From positions 62,001-126,000 of the forward strand of contig JADHYV010000034.1 in the NCBI GenBank assembly GCA_027604705.1: a DNA stretch of 64,000 nt. Reading direction: 5' to 3'. The stretch is from Allomyces arbusculus. Lineage: Eukaryota > Blastocladiomycota > Blastocladiomycetes > Blastocladiales > Blastocladiaceae. The notes under the pieces were generated by a model. It did not search any database. It saw only the letters and a program-made list of their open reading frames with translations, and had not been told where the DNA came from. Below, in pieces: positions 12,126 through 22,178 of the stretch. A program made the position numbers and the translations under genes. The number at the start of each line of letters is the position of its first letter. Position 1 is the stretch's first letter.

Positions 12126-13415
12126 ATGACTACAACCAACGCCAACGCCATGCCGACGCTCGACGACCTCCTCGCCGCATCGCGCACGTTCGAGCGCACC
12201 GTGCGCCCCTTCCCGACGCGCACCAACCTGATCTCGAGTCTTTCGCCCAACCAACAAGCCGCGGTCCCGCACCACGCCCGTGGCACCCGTCTCCTCGTTC
12301 CGCACGACGCCGTCCCCCTGCTCGAATCGCATCTCGAACGCACCAAATCCACCTCGACCTCTCCCGCGGAACAAGCCGTCTACTCGTCGCTGTCCACCTG
12401 GAAAGACCTAGCCCGCCGCCTCGTGCGCGCGCGCCCGCTCACCTTCTACACGGCGCGCGACTCGACCCTGACCCGGTCCGCGAAAAAGCTCGCCGGCACG
12501 ACCAAATGGCAAGCGCTTGACCCACCCGCACGACCCGCGGCGATCGCGCTCGGTGCGGATTACTTGACGTATCCTGAGATGGCGCTGGGGGCGCTCTTGG
12601 CCGTCTCGTCGCCAACCTGGTTCATGAACGACGGACGGCGGTATAACGCGGCTGAGGTGGGTGAGCCCGGGACGTTCACCGAGTACGGGATCCTCGTGGG
12701 CGTCGTCGGGCCGCGGCTCAAAGTGCCATCCGAAATGGAAGCGCGCGCGATGGTCGGGACCGTCACGGACCCGCCGCCCCGACACGCGCTCGCGCCTGAG
12801 TGGGTCGAGTATTACGATGAAGCGGTAAGTGATGAGCTGGTGCAATTGCCAACGTCGCCAAAGTACCCCAAGGGCACTGTCCTGCACGTCGGTTACTACC
12901 GCCGGCGGCTGCGCACGACGTTCGACTTGCTCTTGGCCGAAGCGCAGATGCGCGCATCCGAGGATCCGGACCGACCGCGCGCGTACTTGCGCGTCGTCGG
13001 TCTCGGGCTCGGTGTGTGGGCGCTCAACAGCGCCGTGCAAGGGCCGCACTTTGTCGCGGAATTGATGGATGCGATTACCGCGTCAACGATGACCGCGGTT
13101 GCAGTCGTCGACCTGGCGTGGTTCTCTGATCTTTCGCAGGAGGACGTGCCAGCCACGGTCACGGCCGCGGCGGGCGTGACCGTGCAAATCCTCGTCTCGA
13201 CTCACGCGACTGCAGCACCGGTCCCGGCGGGCCATTTATTGATCGCGACGTATGCTTGGGACAGTAATTCGTTTCCGGGGAACGAGTACTGGCTGGGGAA
13301 ACTGACGACGAGTGGGGACCCAGCGGCCGTGTGTTGTTCAACGATTGGCGAGTTGCAGAATCCGCTCGTCAATCCGGCGTTTCTGGATAACATTGTCGTG
13401 CTTGGTGGTGAGTGA
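12126..13415 (+). CDS. Uncharacterised protein, resembles DUF4804 family
   Basis: Intronless model of 429 residues from the ATG at 12126, which follows ACC. An in-frame ATG at 12045 would add 27 Arg/Pro-rich residues and is less likely. The protein looks globular and contains no signal or membrane segment. Conserved-looking stretches are FYTARDS, YLRVVGLGLGVWAL, VAVVDLAWFSDL, ATYAWDSNSFPGNEYW and CCSTIGELQNP near the C-terminus. The last two recall, from memory, proteins annotated DUF4804, a macrodomain-like family best known from Legionella effectors and also present in eukaryotes. If right, it may bind or cleave an ADP-ribose-type ligand; this is inference. It converges on the P2X gene with 146 bp between stop codons. 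Confidence 0.7.
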   Translation: MTTTNANAMPTLDDLLAASRTFERTVRPFPTRTNLISSLSPNQQAAVPHHARGTRLLVPHDAVPLLESHLERTKSTSTSPAEQAVYSSLSTWKDLARRLVRARPLTFYTARDSTLTRSAKKLAGTTKWQALDPPARPAAIALGADYLTYPEMALGALLAVSSPTWFMNDGRRYNAAEVGEPGTFTEYGILVGVVGPRLKVPSEMEARAMVGTVTDPPPRHALAPEWVEYYDEAVSDELVQLPTSPKYPKGTVLHVGYYRRRLRTTFDLLLAEAQMRASEDPDRPRAYLRVVGLGLGVWALNSAVQGPHFVAELMDAITASTMTAVAVVDLAWFSDLSQEDVPATVTAAAGVTVQILVSTHATAAPVPAGHLLIATYAWDSNSFPGNEYWLGKLTTSGDPAAVCCSTIGELQNPLVNPAFLDNIVVLGGE

Positions 13416-13561
13416 AATACAATCCTGAGGATGAAAAGTGTTGGGCACAACGATTTCACTACAATAATCAAAAATGAGACCGAGGCAAACGAGCATCCAG
13501 GTATCGACAAGTGCAACCATTCCAAAAAAACCAAAACATCCAAAACCAAATCAAAACGATA

Positions 13562-16074
13562 TCAGGCCTCATTTCGCTCCCGCCCGCACCCGTCATCACT
13601 ACTCTGACCCTTCCGATCCGGCGGCACATCGTCCTTCCACCCGACTTCCCGCACCGGCCTTATCAGCGGCGACGGCGGTGCCGGACCCGCCGGTATCGTT
13701 GCGGGCGCGGTGACCCCGCGCACACGCAATGAGCTCGACCTCGACCGCACGACAATCAGCGGGACATGGGCCGGGTCGGCACTCAATCGCGTCGGATCCG
13801 TACTCGACCGCGTCGTAGGCGGCAGGTCCGGCCCCGCCGGCGGCCCGCGCCGCACCCCTTCACCACCCTCGCTACCTCCCCTCCCCAAGGAATCATAGTA
13901 CGCGCCCTTACCCGCCTTGGAGCTCCACGGGTCGTCCGAGACGTCTTCGGACACGTCGTTGATGAGTGTTGCTGTTGCAGAGGTGACGGCCGACGACGCG
14001 AGTCCGGCGCGGCCGTCGAGCGGCGGCTGATCGACGCGCATGACGACCGCGTGGTCATGGTGGTAAGGCTCGACGACTCTGTCGTGCCGCGCGAGGCGTG
14101 GCGATGGTGGGCCCGCGTCGGCGGTGCGTGACGGGAGGCCGCGCGAGGAGTCGTGGAGCATGCGCGGACGCACGTAGGCCGGGTTGGCGCCGGCGCCGGT
14201 GGAGGTGCCGCGATGCGTGGGCGTGTCGGTGCGGTCGGCGGTCGCGTTGGGCGACGTCTAACCGTGGGGGAGGGCGAGGAGGGTCAAGTGTCCGTGGAGG
14301 TGAGTGGGCCGAGCGGTACCGACGAAACATACCCACGACGTGAGCAACCGCATCGGCCGCAGCGACGTGGTGCTTGAAAACTCTTCCGTGACCTGGTACT
14401 TGTACTCGTGGTAGGCCTTGCGCTCGGGCAGGACATGTAGCATCAGCACTTCGACAAAGATCACAGCGAGCCGCAGGAGCGCGAGCGACGCGACCATGTT
14501 GGTCAAGAGCGAGATGAGTTCAAACTCTGCAAGTGCGATCGTGGAGTAGGGTCAGATCAATCCAAGGACAGCAGGCAGCACCAAACGAACGTACGCCCAA
14601 TGGCACCCGCCTGCACAAACTTGACGCGAATGCCGTGCAAGTTGAACGACCGCACGTTCGTGTTATCTGGCGTCGCACGCAAGTGGATTTCCTACACTCG
14701 TCGTTGCGCATCAGCAATACACGACTCCCGGCCGCGGCAGTTCTGCAAGCACCGCGCGTACCTTGGACTCGGCACCCGTGATGACGCTGGCGCGGTACGA
14801 GTAGAGCAGCTTGGACGGATTCAACAGCTTGTTCTGGTAATTGATCTCGACGACAATTACAATCCCACCGTAACGTAGCGTCTCGTTGGGTTTGGCGCCC
14901 GGTGCCTGCGAAAGCGCGTCGAGCGACGGAACACCAGCGGCCTCGAGCAGCTCACCCACTACAGAAAACGAACATATCGCACTGGGATGAGCCACAAAGG
15001 CGGCGTGAGAAAAAGGCTTTTCAAGAACGCACCCGAAAAGATGTCGCCTGCGACGTTTTTGGGCCGGACCACGGCCTGCGTGCCGGTGCGGTTCGCCTGC
15101 TCGGCGGCAACAGTCATGTCCTCGTTGTCCAGGTCGCTGGGCAAGTAAGTGCGCCACGGCACGCCATTATTGTAGAAGGTACCGACGAGGTCGCCGTTCC
15201 GCTTGGAAATAGCCGTTTGGAACCCGCGAACCGTGTGCTCAACCATGATCTACGCGCGTCCATGATCAGCATACTCCACAAGGTGGACACGATCCGGAAC
15301 ATACACCATACTGTAAAATTCTCAACCCCGAGCGGGTAATAGTCAATGGTCGCGTTCGGCAAGAACAGCGGCGCGCAATCGGCGCTCGTCGGCGTCTGCC
15401 AGTCACAATCCGACCGGTTGCTCGCGGTCGTGGCCGTGGTTACCGACGCGCGCGTCGCGAGAAACATGCCGGCCTCTTCGGGCCGCGGCATGACTTGCTC
15501 GGCCGACCAGTAGAGGCACCCGCCCTTGACGGTCGCACAGTACGGCTGTTGGGTCACGGCGACGGGTGGTCGTTGCAGGGTCGTGCGCACCGAGCCTGGG
15601 GTCGCGAAGGGGTGAGGATCGAGGGGGGCTACCCGCGCGCAAGGGAAGGGGTAGGGAGACGCGCACCGCCAATCACATTTTCTTTGGACAGGTAGAGCTG
15701 CTTGGTGATGATCGTTGAGACGATATACCCAAGTATCGTCGCGACAAGCGCCTTGTGAATAAATCCGAGCCTCCTATCTCGGACCCTGGCGAGCAAAACG
15801 AGCAAAGCGGGTGACGGTGGCATCGTCCGCGTCAGCAACCCAACGATAGCATGGAAAATCATTCAAGTCGGAATTGCGCCACGCACTTGACCGTCCTAGA
15901 ATATCACGGCCGCAGCAGCAGCAGCCAGCACAGCGTCAGCATCGGACTCTTCCGCTTTCCAAGAAACGTCAAACAGGCCCCAATAATCACATACTTGAAC
16001 GTCTGGTAGGCCAGCACCTCGTCCCAGTCGGGCCACCCGATCCCGCAGCTCGGTGGCCACAGCGACCAGGCCAT
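13562..16074 (-). CDS. P2X-type ATP-gated cation channel
   Basis: Eight exons: 16074-15995, 15785-15667, 15595-15312, 15249-15033, 14958-14762, 14691-14595, 14526-14333 and 14257-13562, giving 627 residues. The topology is that of P2X receptors. A short N-terminus ends FKVRDRRLGFIHKAL and enters TM1 (about residues 37-57). A large ectodomain follows, including GVENFT and LHGIRVKFVQAGAIGQFEL. TM2 (LTNMVASLALLRLAVIF, about 338-360) is followed by VLPERKAYHEYKY, as in animal P2X proteins. Family members form trimeric non-selective Ca2+/Na+ channels gated by extracellular ATP, or work on intracellular vacuoles in some protists. P2X homologues are known from early-diverging fungi. The ectodomain shows only four cysteines, all in its first third. 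The 240-residue Ser/Pro/Asp-rich C-terminal tail is unusually long. The start ATG at 16074 gives MAWSLWPPSCG. Confidence 0.92.
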
Positions 16075-17056
16075 GGTTGATTGACGCAATTCAGAGTACA
16101 CGCGCGGTGCGCCGCGAGCAGGAGACGGGCGGGGTTCTATTTCTGGGGGGCGGGCGCGGCCGCGCGCGGCGGGTCTGCCTGCGCCCAGCAAACAGCAGAA
16201 AGGGCGCGTGGAGGCGCTTGGTTGATCGGCTGGCCGAAGGGCGCGGTTGCGCTCGTTGTTCGTTGTTTGGGGCCGGCCCGACTACACCGACCAGCGCGCT
16301 GAACCAGCAGCGACAGGTGGGTGCTCAAACGAAGTGACCGGTGCCCCCGTCGATGCGTCGGGTGCAGCGATAGTGACGACTGGGAGAGTGTTGGCACGCG
16401 CGATTATTTTCGGCCAAGAGCTTGGCCACCCAGCATTGGTGTCGACGTGGCGTGCAGCAGAGTGGTTGCAAATGGTTGTGCGAGGAGCTTGCGTCCGGCG
16501 AGTGCTCTGCCGTGCTCGCCAGCGGAAATAGAATAATTCAGAGGGCGGGTGGCCTGTATTTTGCGACGTGGTCGGCAGCCGTTCGCGCGCGGTTCGTTTA
16601 GGTGCGGCTACCAGAAAGGAGGAGGATCGGCGGGCGATTTACGTGCAGGCGCAGCTCGCATGCCGGCACCACGGGGGCTGAAGGAACGTTTCTTGGACCT
16701 GACCCGTCCATTTTTTTCCGTAAACCGTGATCTGAGGCAAACACCTGGTCAGGACTGGTCAACGAGAGACGAGCTGGTCTGTCGGTTTCATTCTCGTGAA
16801 TAACGCAACACGTGCGTCCGAGAGGAAAGCTTGGAACGGCACCGTCCTCCTATCGCGCGCACGGCCGACCGCGCAAAGGGAACCGTTGGACGACGCGAAG
16901 CCGAACAGGCGGCGACCAAATCGTTGCTCGCTGCGCCCGCCATGAGCCCCGGTTCTGCCCGCTCCACCCGCCTCCCCGTATCCACACTACATGTCAGAGG
17001 TTGAGCGCACCAGCAGTGGAAAATCGATTCCAATGCGCACTTCGTGGCCCGCCCCG
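16075..17056. other. Intergenic region upstream of P2X, about 1 kb
   Basis: It lies between the P2X start codon and the 3' end of the PTC7-like gene, both on the minus strand. It should hold the P2X promoter. No coding sequence or definite regulatory element was recognised. Confidence 0.5.
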
Positions 17057-18867
17057 CTATGCCCCTCCCATACTCGCCACCACATCCGCTCCCCTCCCCA
17101 CCCCTACCTCTGTGCCTGCAGCGGCAGCCGCTGCAGCCGCTGCAGCCAACCCCTCGGCGCGCGCCTGCGCCGGGTCGCGCACGACCGCGACGACGACACT
17201 GATATCGTCGGTCTTCCCACCCTGGAAATACAACCCTTCGTGCAACGCGCGCGTCTGGAAAGGGCTCGCACACCGGACGTCCTCGGCCACGTCCTTGGCG
17301 CGGCGCGCGAGCGCCTCGGCAATCCGTCGCGGATCCGCGGCAGCGGCAGCGGCCACGGCAGCTGCGCGCGCGAGAGCGACTTGGTCCGCGACGGATGCGG
17401 CGCGGCACTGGTCGGCGAGCGCGAGGAGGCCCGTGTACGCGGCCGGGATCACGTGCGGTGGGCCGAAATCGGGCACGGCGGCAGCGGGATCTGCCGCGCT
17501 GGCGCTGGATACGGGCGGGAGCATTGGCACGTCGTGCCCAAGCGGGTGCGCCGACGGGTCCGGAATCGGCGCCACTGGTTCCGCGGCAGGTGGAGGAGGA
17601 GGGGGTGGCGGTCCCGCGACCGCCGCGCGCACCGACTTGGCGAGGGACGACGCGGGTGACGTGAGCCATGATGCGAAGCCACGCGGATGGCTACTGGCTG
17701 TTTCGGCGGTCCCCGCGGCCCCTGCTGGTAGCCCCGGGTCTCTTGCGAGCGGAACGATGGGCGGGTCGACGGTGGGCTTCGGCACGTGTTCGCGCACCGC
17801 AGCCAAGATGTCCTCTTCGAAGAGATTGTCGAGAATGCCGTCCGAGACGACCAGGACAATATCGCCGTGGTGCGCCTTGACCCGGAACTGCTGCGCGTGC
17901 GTGGGCAAGTCGCTCGCGGCGGTGCCGAGCTGGTAAGGATAGTTGAACGAGTGCACTTGCTCTTCGGTGCGGAAGACAAACTCGCCCTGCCGGATCACCA
18001 GGACGGCACCGTCGCCAAGATTAGCGATGCGCAGCTCGTCGTGTACGAGCAGGACGACGCACGCGGTCGTGGACCCGACAAAGCCCTACACCGCGTGCTA
18101 GAGCAGTGAGCAATCCTCGCTTCTCCAACCGCGCCATCCACACAATCCAACCAACGTACTTCGCTCTGCGCATCCTGCACGGTCCGATGGTACGCGTGCT
18201 GCAACACCCCCACTGGATCAATTTCGTCGCGCGCCGCCACATTTGGCGGCACCTCGTGCGCGCGCTCGAGCTCGGCCGAGCAATAATGCATGAGCTTGCG
18301 CGCAAACAGACCGGCATTCGCATTCGCCTGCCCCTGCCACCCGCCGACCCCATCGCCTACCCCGACACAGTTGTACCGCGAAAAAAACGCATCTTCGCCA
18401 CACTGTATCGACTTGAGCGGCGACCGGCGGTCCGGGACAACGAGCGCCTGTGCGTGCTTGGCGAACCCCGTGCCGAAATGGTTGAAGACGAGCGACGTCG
18501 GCGCCGTCGGCACGAGTGACGCGGTCGAGTAGGACGCATGTCGCCGTGCGGGTCGCGCGTGCGTGCATCGCGCGCACGGCGACGGGATGGGTACGAGTGC
18601 AGTGGCGGCAGCAGCAGGGACGAACTTACGGTGCGCCGACCGCGATGGACGGAGAGAGCCGGACGAGGACGGGGCCGAGCGCGCAGTTGTTGGTTGCGAA
18701 CATGCAGCAATGGCGCACACGCTCGTGAGAGGGACCGCAGTCGCATGGGTACGCCGCGCTGAAGCGAGGCCAGCCGCAGCCCTCGCGCTTGAGACCGCCA
18801 CCGCTGCCGTGGCCGCAGAGGCGAGGGTTCGGCGCGTCGCAGCGAGGGGGCGCGCAGAGCGGATCAT
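17057..18867 (-). CDS. PTC7: Mitochondrial PP2C-type protein phosphatase, PTC7 family
   Basis: Two exons, 18867-18160 and 18085-17057, separated by a 74-bp intron (donor GTACGT), code for 578 residues. The start at 18867 gives MIRSARPLAATRRTLASAAT, an Arg/Ala/Ser-rich presequence typical of mitochondrial import. PP2C metal-binding motifs follow in order: CGEDAFF, GVGDGVGGW, GSTTACVVLL, RIANLGDGAVLV, DIVLVVSDGILDN and GGKTDDISVVVAVV. PTC7 in yeast dephosphorylates coenzyme Q biosynthesis proteins (Coq7). A Pro/Ala-rich insert of about 150 residues lies between the last two motifs, and an Ala run ends the protein. In yeast, PTC7 intron retention makes a second isoform. Here the intron length is not a multiple of three, so read-through would lose the C-terminal half. 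Confidence 0.9.
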
Positions 18868-19465
18868 GGTTGATTGGACAGACTTGCGGCGGCGGGGGCA
18901 CGGCGAGTATTTGGATGTGGATGGGCCGTGCGGGCGGGGAAACGGCGAGTTGGGCCCCTCACTAAAAACAGGCTCAGGAACGCGCAGTGGATAGTCGATC
19001 CGACGTGAAGCGCTGTTGGCGGCGCTTTTGCAGCAAGTTAGTGGGGGGCTGGTGCGCGCGTAGTCTGCGGCCACCGTGGGGCCAAAACGATGGTGTCGAG
19101 AACAAGTGGGTCGTTAACCAAAACAACTGCACCAAGCACGATAATTTTTTTTTCTTTCCTGCACAAAAATGTGACCGCTGCTGGCTGCAAGTCAGACACG
19201 GTTGAACACCAGATCTATTTTTGTGAGGACGAGTCCTCGCAACCCCACCGTGACTCTCCCAAAGCGGCGTTCTGGGGCATTGCCCCTCGATAGTTATCCA
19301 ACGAGGGAGCATTCGCAACATCGTGGTGAAGGTGGTGGTGCGGTATCCAAATGCCCACCCTCCGCTACACTCGATGTCGAAACCAATCAAAAACGTCCAC
19401 TTTATGGTCATATCATATACAATCGCACACTTCCCATCACGCTGCGCACTCTCCATCCTCACAAT
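18868..19465. other. Intergenic region, about 600 bp
   Basis: It lies upstream of the PTC7-like gene and downstream of the first MGST3 gene on the same strand. It contains a T-rich tract near 19144 and no recognisable gene. Confidence 0.5.
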
Positions 19466-20137
19466 TTACAGCCACCCGAGCGACTTGATCGCGCCGTGGA
19501 CTGTGATCCCGACCATCCCGAAGAAGGCCGGGTAGAACAGCCGCGTGCCGCTGACACGGCCCTGCGGGCCCTTGGACACGTAGCCACTCGTGTAAATTTG
19601 ACGGCCCACGGCGTAGAGCGCCGTGAGGCCTGCGGTCCACTTGGGGTTGAAGAGACCCGACAGGAAGACAATCGTGTTGACGACGGGCAGCTGTTCGAGG
19701 TAGTTTTGGTGCGCGCGCTGCGCCGAATTGAACTCGTACCACTGCGCGTCGGTGAGCTTGGCCGCGTACCGGCCATTACCCCTAAGATGCGGAATCCGCC
19801 GGGTCAGTTCTTGGCCGGGAAGCGACGAGCAAACCGGTCGATGCAAGCGTGCCAACAGCCATCCGCGCGAAATATCGAGAAATACTCACATGTCGGGGTA
19901 GTCGATCTTGAGCTTCTTGCGCGCAGCCATCACGTAGCGCGACGACGACACATAGTGGAAGTTAAGCGCTATGAAGACAAGCGAACAACAGAGGGCCAGT
20001 GATCAGCGTTTGGTCGCTCAAGCAGCATGAACACCCTCCAACGATCACGAATTCGGGCCGCATTGACGAGCTGGATGCCTACCGACTAGCGACAGCACAA
20101 CCATGCCAAAGTCATCCGGGAGCGTAATGGGGGCCAT
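19466..20137 (-). CDS. MGST3: Microsomal glutathione S-transferase 3-like MAPEG protein, copy 1 of 3
   Basis: Exons 20137-20083, 19968-19890 and 19781-19466 code for 149 residues, the usual MGST3 size. The MAPEG signature is EFNSAQRAHQNYLEQLP, followed by hydrophobic segments (VNTIVFLSGLF, GLTALYAVGRQIY, FFGMVGITVHGAIKSLGWL). The N-terminus, MAPITLPDDFGMVVLSLVG, forms the first membrane segment. MGST3-type enzymes are integral ER or outer-membrane proteins with glutathione transferase and peroxidase activity toward lipid hydroperoxides. It heads a head-to-tail array of three paralogues with identical intron positions and phases. A TATA-like box lies about 115 bp upstream of the ATG. Confidence 0.93.
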
Positions 20138-20251
20138 TTTGGTGGTTGCGGCAGGGTTGATCACAGAGGTTGGTCCAAGACAACGACGAGAGCGATGTGC
20201 TGTTTGCTGAACGGTGATTCGGGGAGAAAGCGTCGCGACGTGCGTCCGAGA

Positions 20252-20259
20252 CTTTTATA
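20252..20259 (-). promoter_or_regulatory. TATA box of MGST3 copy 1
   Basis: TATAAAAG on the minus strand, about 115 bp before the start codon at 20137. The other two copies have a TATA-like site at a comparable place. Confidence 0.6.
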
Positions 20260-20577
20260 GGCGCGAGCAAGCATGGGTCCCACGACCTCGCCCTGATCAT
20301 GCTCGCGGACGTGGCAAGGAACTGGATGACCAAACCGCGATTTGGTTCGCAAACCCGGCGGGACAGCGCCAACCAGCCCTTTGCGGCTCGGAGAAACTTG
20401 GCCATGCTCGATGATCGCTTGGCGGGCCACTCGCTGACAACTAAAAGACCACGAAGCGCGTGGAAGCGGGTGTGGAGTTCACCAAGCTGACTGCAGCTGA
20501 CTGATTGCGCTGAAGCTGCGTCGCGTCGCGATGCAGCATGCAGGGACGGATTTGGCGTCGTGGTTTTGAGGACCCGG

Positions 20578-20597
20578 CACGTGTACATCTACCGCAC
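20578..20597 (+). promoter_or_regulatory. Composite element CACGTG-N4-TCTACCGCAC (occurrence 1)
   Basis: CACGTG (E-box palindrome), then TACA, then TCTACCGCAC. It is located about 440 bp upstream of MGST3 copy 1. The decamer recurs at 23188-23197 and 24245-24254. Function is inferred from recurrence only. Confidence 0.5.
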
Positions 20598-20872
20598 GCA
20601 ATTGTTGTTCTCTCTAAGTCTTGAGCCGCGCTTGTCCGCATGCACTCGAGGTCGTCGACGAAGTGTACGGCCATTTCGGGTCGCTTGCGACCGCTTGGTG
20701 ATGACCGCCAGTTCCATGAGCGCCATTTGGTCCGCAGATGGCAAGCCGACGACATGAGTGAGGAGAAAGACCACACAAGCTGCTTTTTGCGCAGTCCAAC
20801 GCCATTGCCACTGCAATCGTCCTGACTCTCTGCCTTATAGCCGATATCCCAACGTTCAAGCATAATATGTAT

Positions 20873-21527
20873 TTACAGATACCCCAGCGACTTGACCGCG
20901 CCGTGCGCCGCAATCCCAACCAACCCAAAGAACGCCGGCCAGAACAGCGCCGACCCGCGCAGACGCGCCTCGGGCCCGCTGTGAATGTAACCGTGGATGT
21001 AGACTTGGCGGCCGATAATGTAGGCGCCCGTCAAACCGGCCGTCCATGTCGGGTTGAAGAGACCGGACAGCAGGACCATCGTGTTGACCGTCGGCAACTG
21101 CTCGAGGTAGTTTTGGTGCACGCGCTGTGCCGAGTTGAACTCGTGCCACTGTGCGTCGGTCAGCTTGGCCGCGTACCGGCCACAACCCCTGGTGAACGCG
21201 AGGAGAAAGGTCAGTTCTGGTCCGGGGAAGCCGCGAGCGGGCGGGCGAGCAGATCGCGCACGCGCTCGGTCGCGATCAAGCCGGAAAGAAAAAGAGCGAA
21301 ACGCACATGTCCGGGTACTGGATGCCGTATTTCTTGCGCAAAGCCATCACGTAGCGCGACGACGTCGAGTAGTGCAGGTTGAGCGCTAGTACATAGTTGC
21401 GGCGCAGACGCGTCGAATCAGTTGGCGTTCGAGTCGGGTGCGCGACATGTCATTCGGGTTATTAATTACCGACGAGCGACAGCACAACGTAGCCGAAATC
21501 CGAGGTGAGCGCGATGGCGGCGGACAT
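20873..21527 (-). CDS. MGST3: Microsomal glutathione S-transferase 3-like MAPEG protein, copy 2 of 3
   Basis: Exons 21527-21470, 21385-21307 and 21188-20873 code for 150 residues. The second and third exons are exactly 79 and 316 bp, as in the other two copies. It starts MSAAIALTSDFGYVVLSLVG and carries the signature EFNSAQRVHQNYLEQLP, in which the second Ala of the other copies is Val. The end is FFGLVGIAAHGAVKSLGYL. The function is as for copy 1: membrane-bound glutathione-dependent detoxification of lipid peroxides. Intron 2 uses donor GTGCGT directly after the codon bases AT. A TATA-like box lies about 108 bp upstream and a CACGTG at 21944-21949. Confidence 0.93.
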
Positions 21528-22178
21528 GGTGGCGGTTGTTTGGCAGGTTGTTTAGTTGGTGGTTGTGTTGAACTTGCAGCGTTCTTCGATGAAGCGTGTT
21601 GAAGAGAAACGAACGCGTCGCGGATGCCGTGGTGATTTATACGCGTCGGGCACGAAGCGACAGCAAGACTGCGGATCACAGCATGCCCAGTTTGACGTGT
21701 CGAACGCGCCGTGAGCGTGGCACCGGCGAATCTTCGCGAGACTCGCGCCAGTTGCAAGCCGCGCAGCTGCTGTTTGCAAACAGTTTTGCTTCGCGGTTCT
21801 TGGCTTCGGAGAAACAACGACTTGGCGCGCCGACGTGGGAAGTTCAAGAGCGTGCAAAACAAAAAGAGAAACGCGAGCCGACAGATGGCTGACTAATCAG
21901 TGCAAGCAACATGCAGAGAGGCGTCCAGAAATTGACGCTGCGTCACGTGCAACTCCAAGGCACGCGACGCTCGTTCTGGTCCAGCTCCACCCGGCTCGGT
22001 CCCGCTGCAGTTTCCTGGCAGCGCCCAAGTTAGTTCTCGACCAAGCTGCGTGCACGGAACTTGCTCTCCGTCAATTCACGGATTGTCGGAGGGACAACCA
22101 AAGTCTCTCACACGAGTTCCCCTCCCGACAAATCGCCCACACATCCCAGCCGGTCGATCAAACCACTAAACAATGCAT
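21528..22178. other. Intergenic region between MGST3 copies 2 and 3
   Basis: 651 bp without a gene. It contains a TATA-like site for copy 2 and GTCACGTGCA at 21942-21951, which matches the E-box half, but not the TCTACCGCAC half, of the element seen elsewhere in the cluster. Confidence 0.55.
21635..21641 (-). promoter_or_regulatory. TATA-like box of MGST3 copy 2
   Basis: TATAAAT on the minus strand, about 108 bp before the start codon at 21527. Confidence 0.55.

Larger units (their letters stand above)
20138..20872. other. Intergenic region between MGST3 copies 1 and 2
   Basis: 735 bp without a gene. It contains the copy 1 TATA-like box and the CACGTG/TCTACCGCAC element annotated separately, plus the 3' UTR of copy 2. 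Confidence 0.6.
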
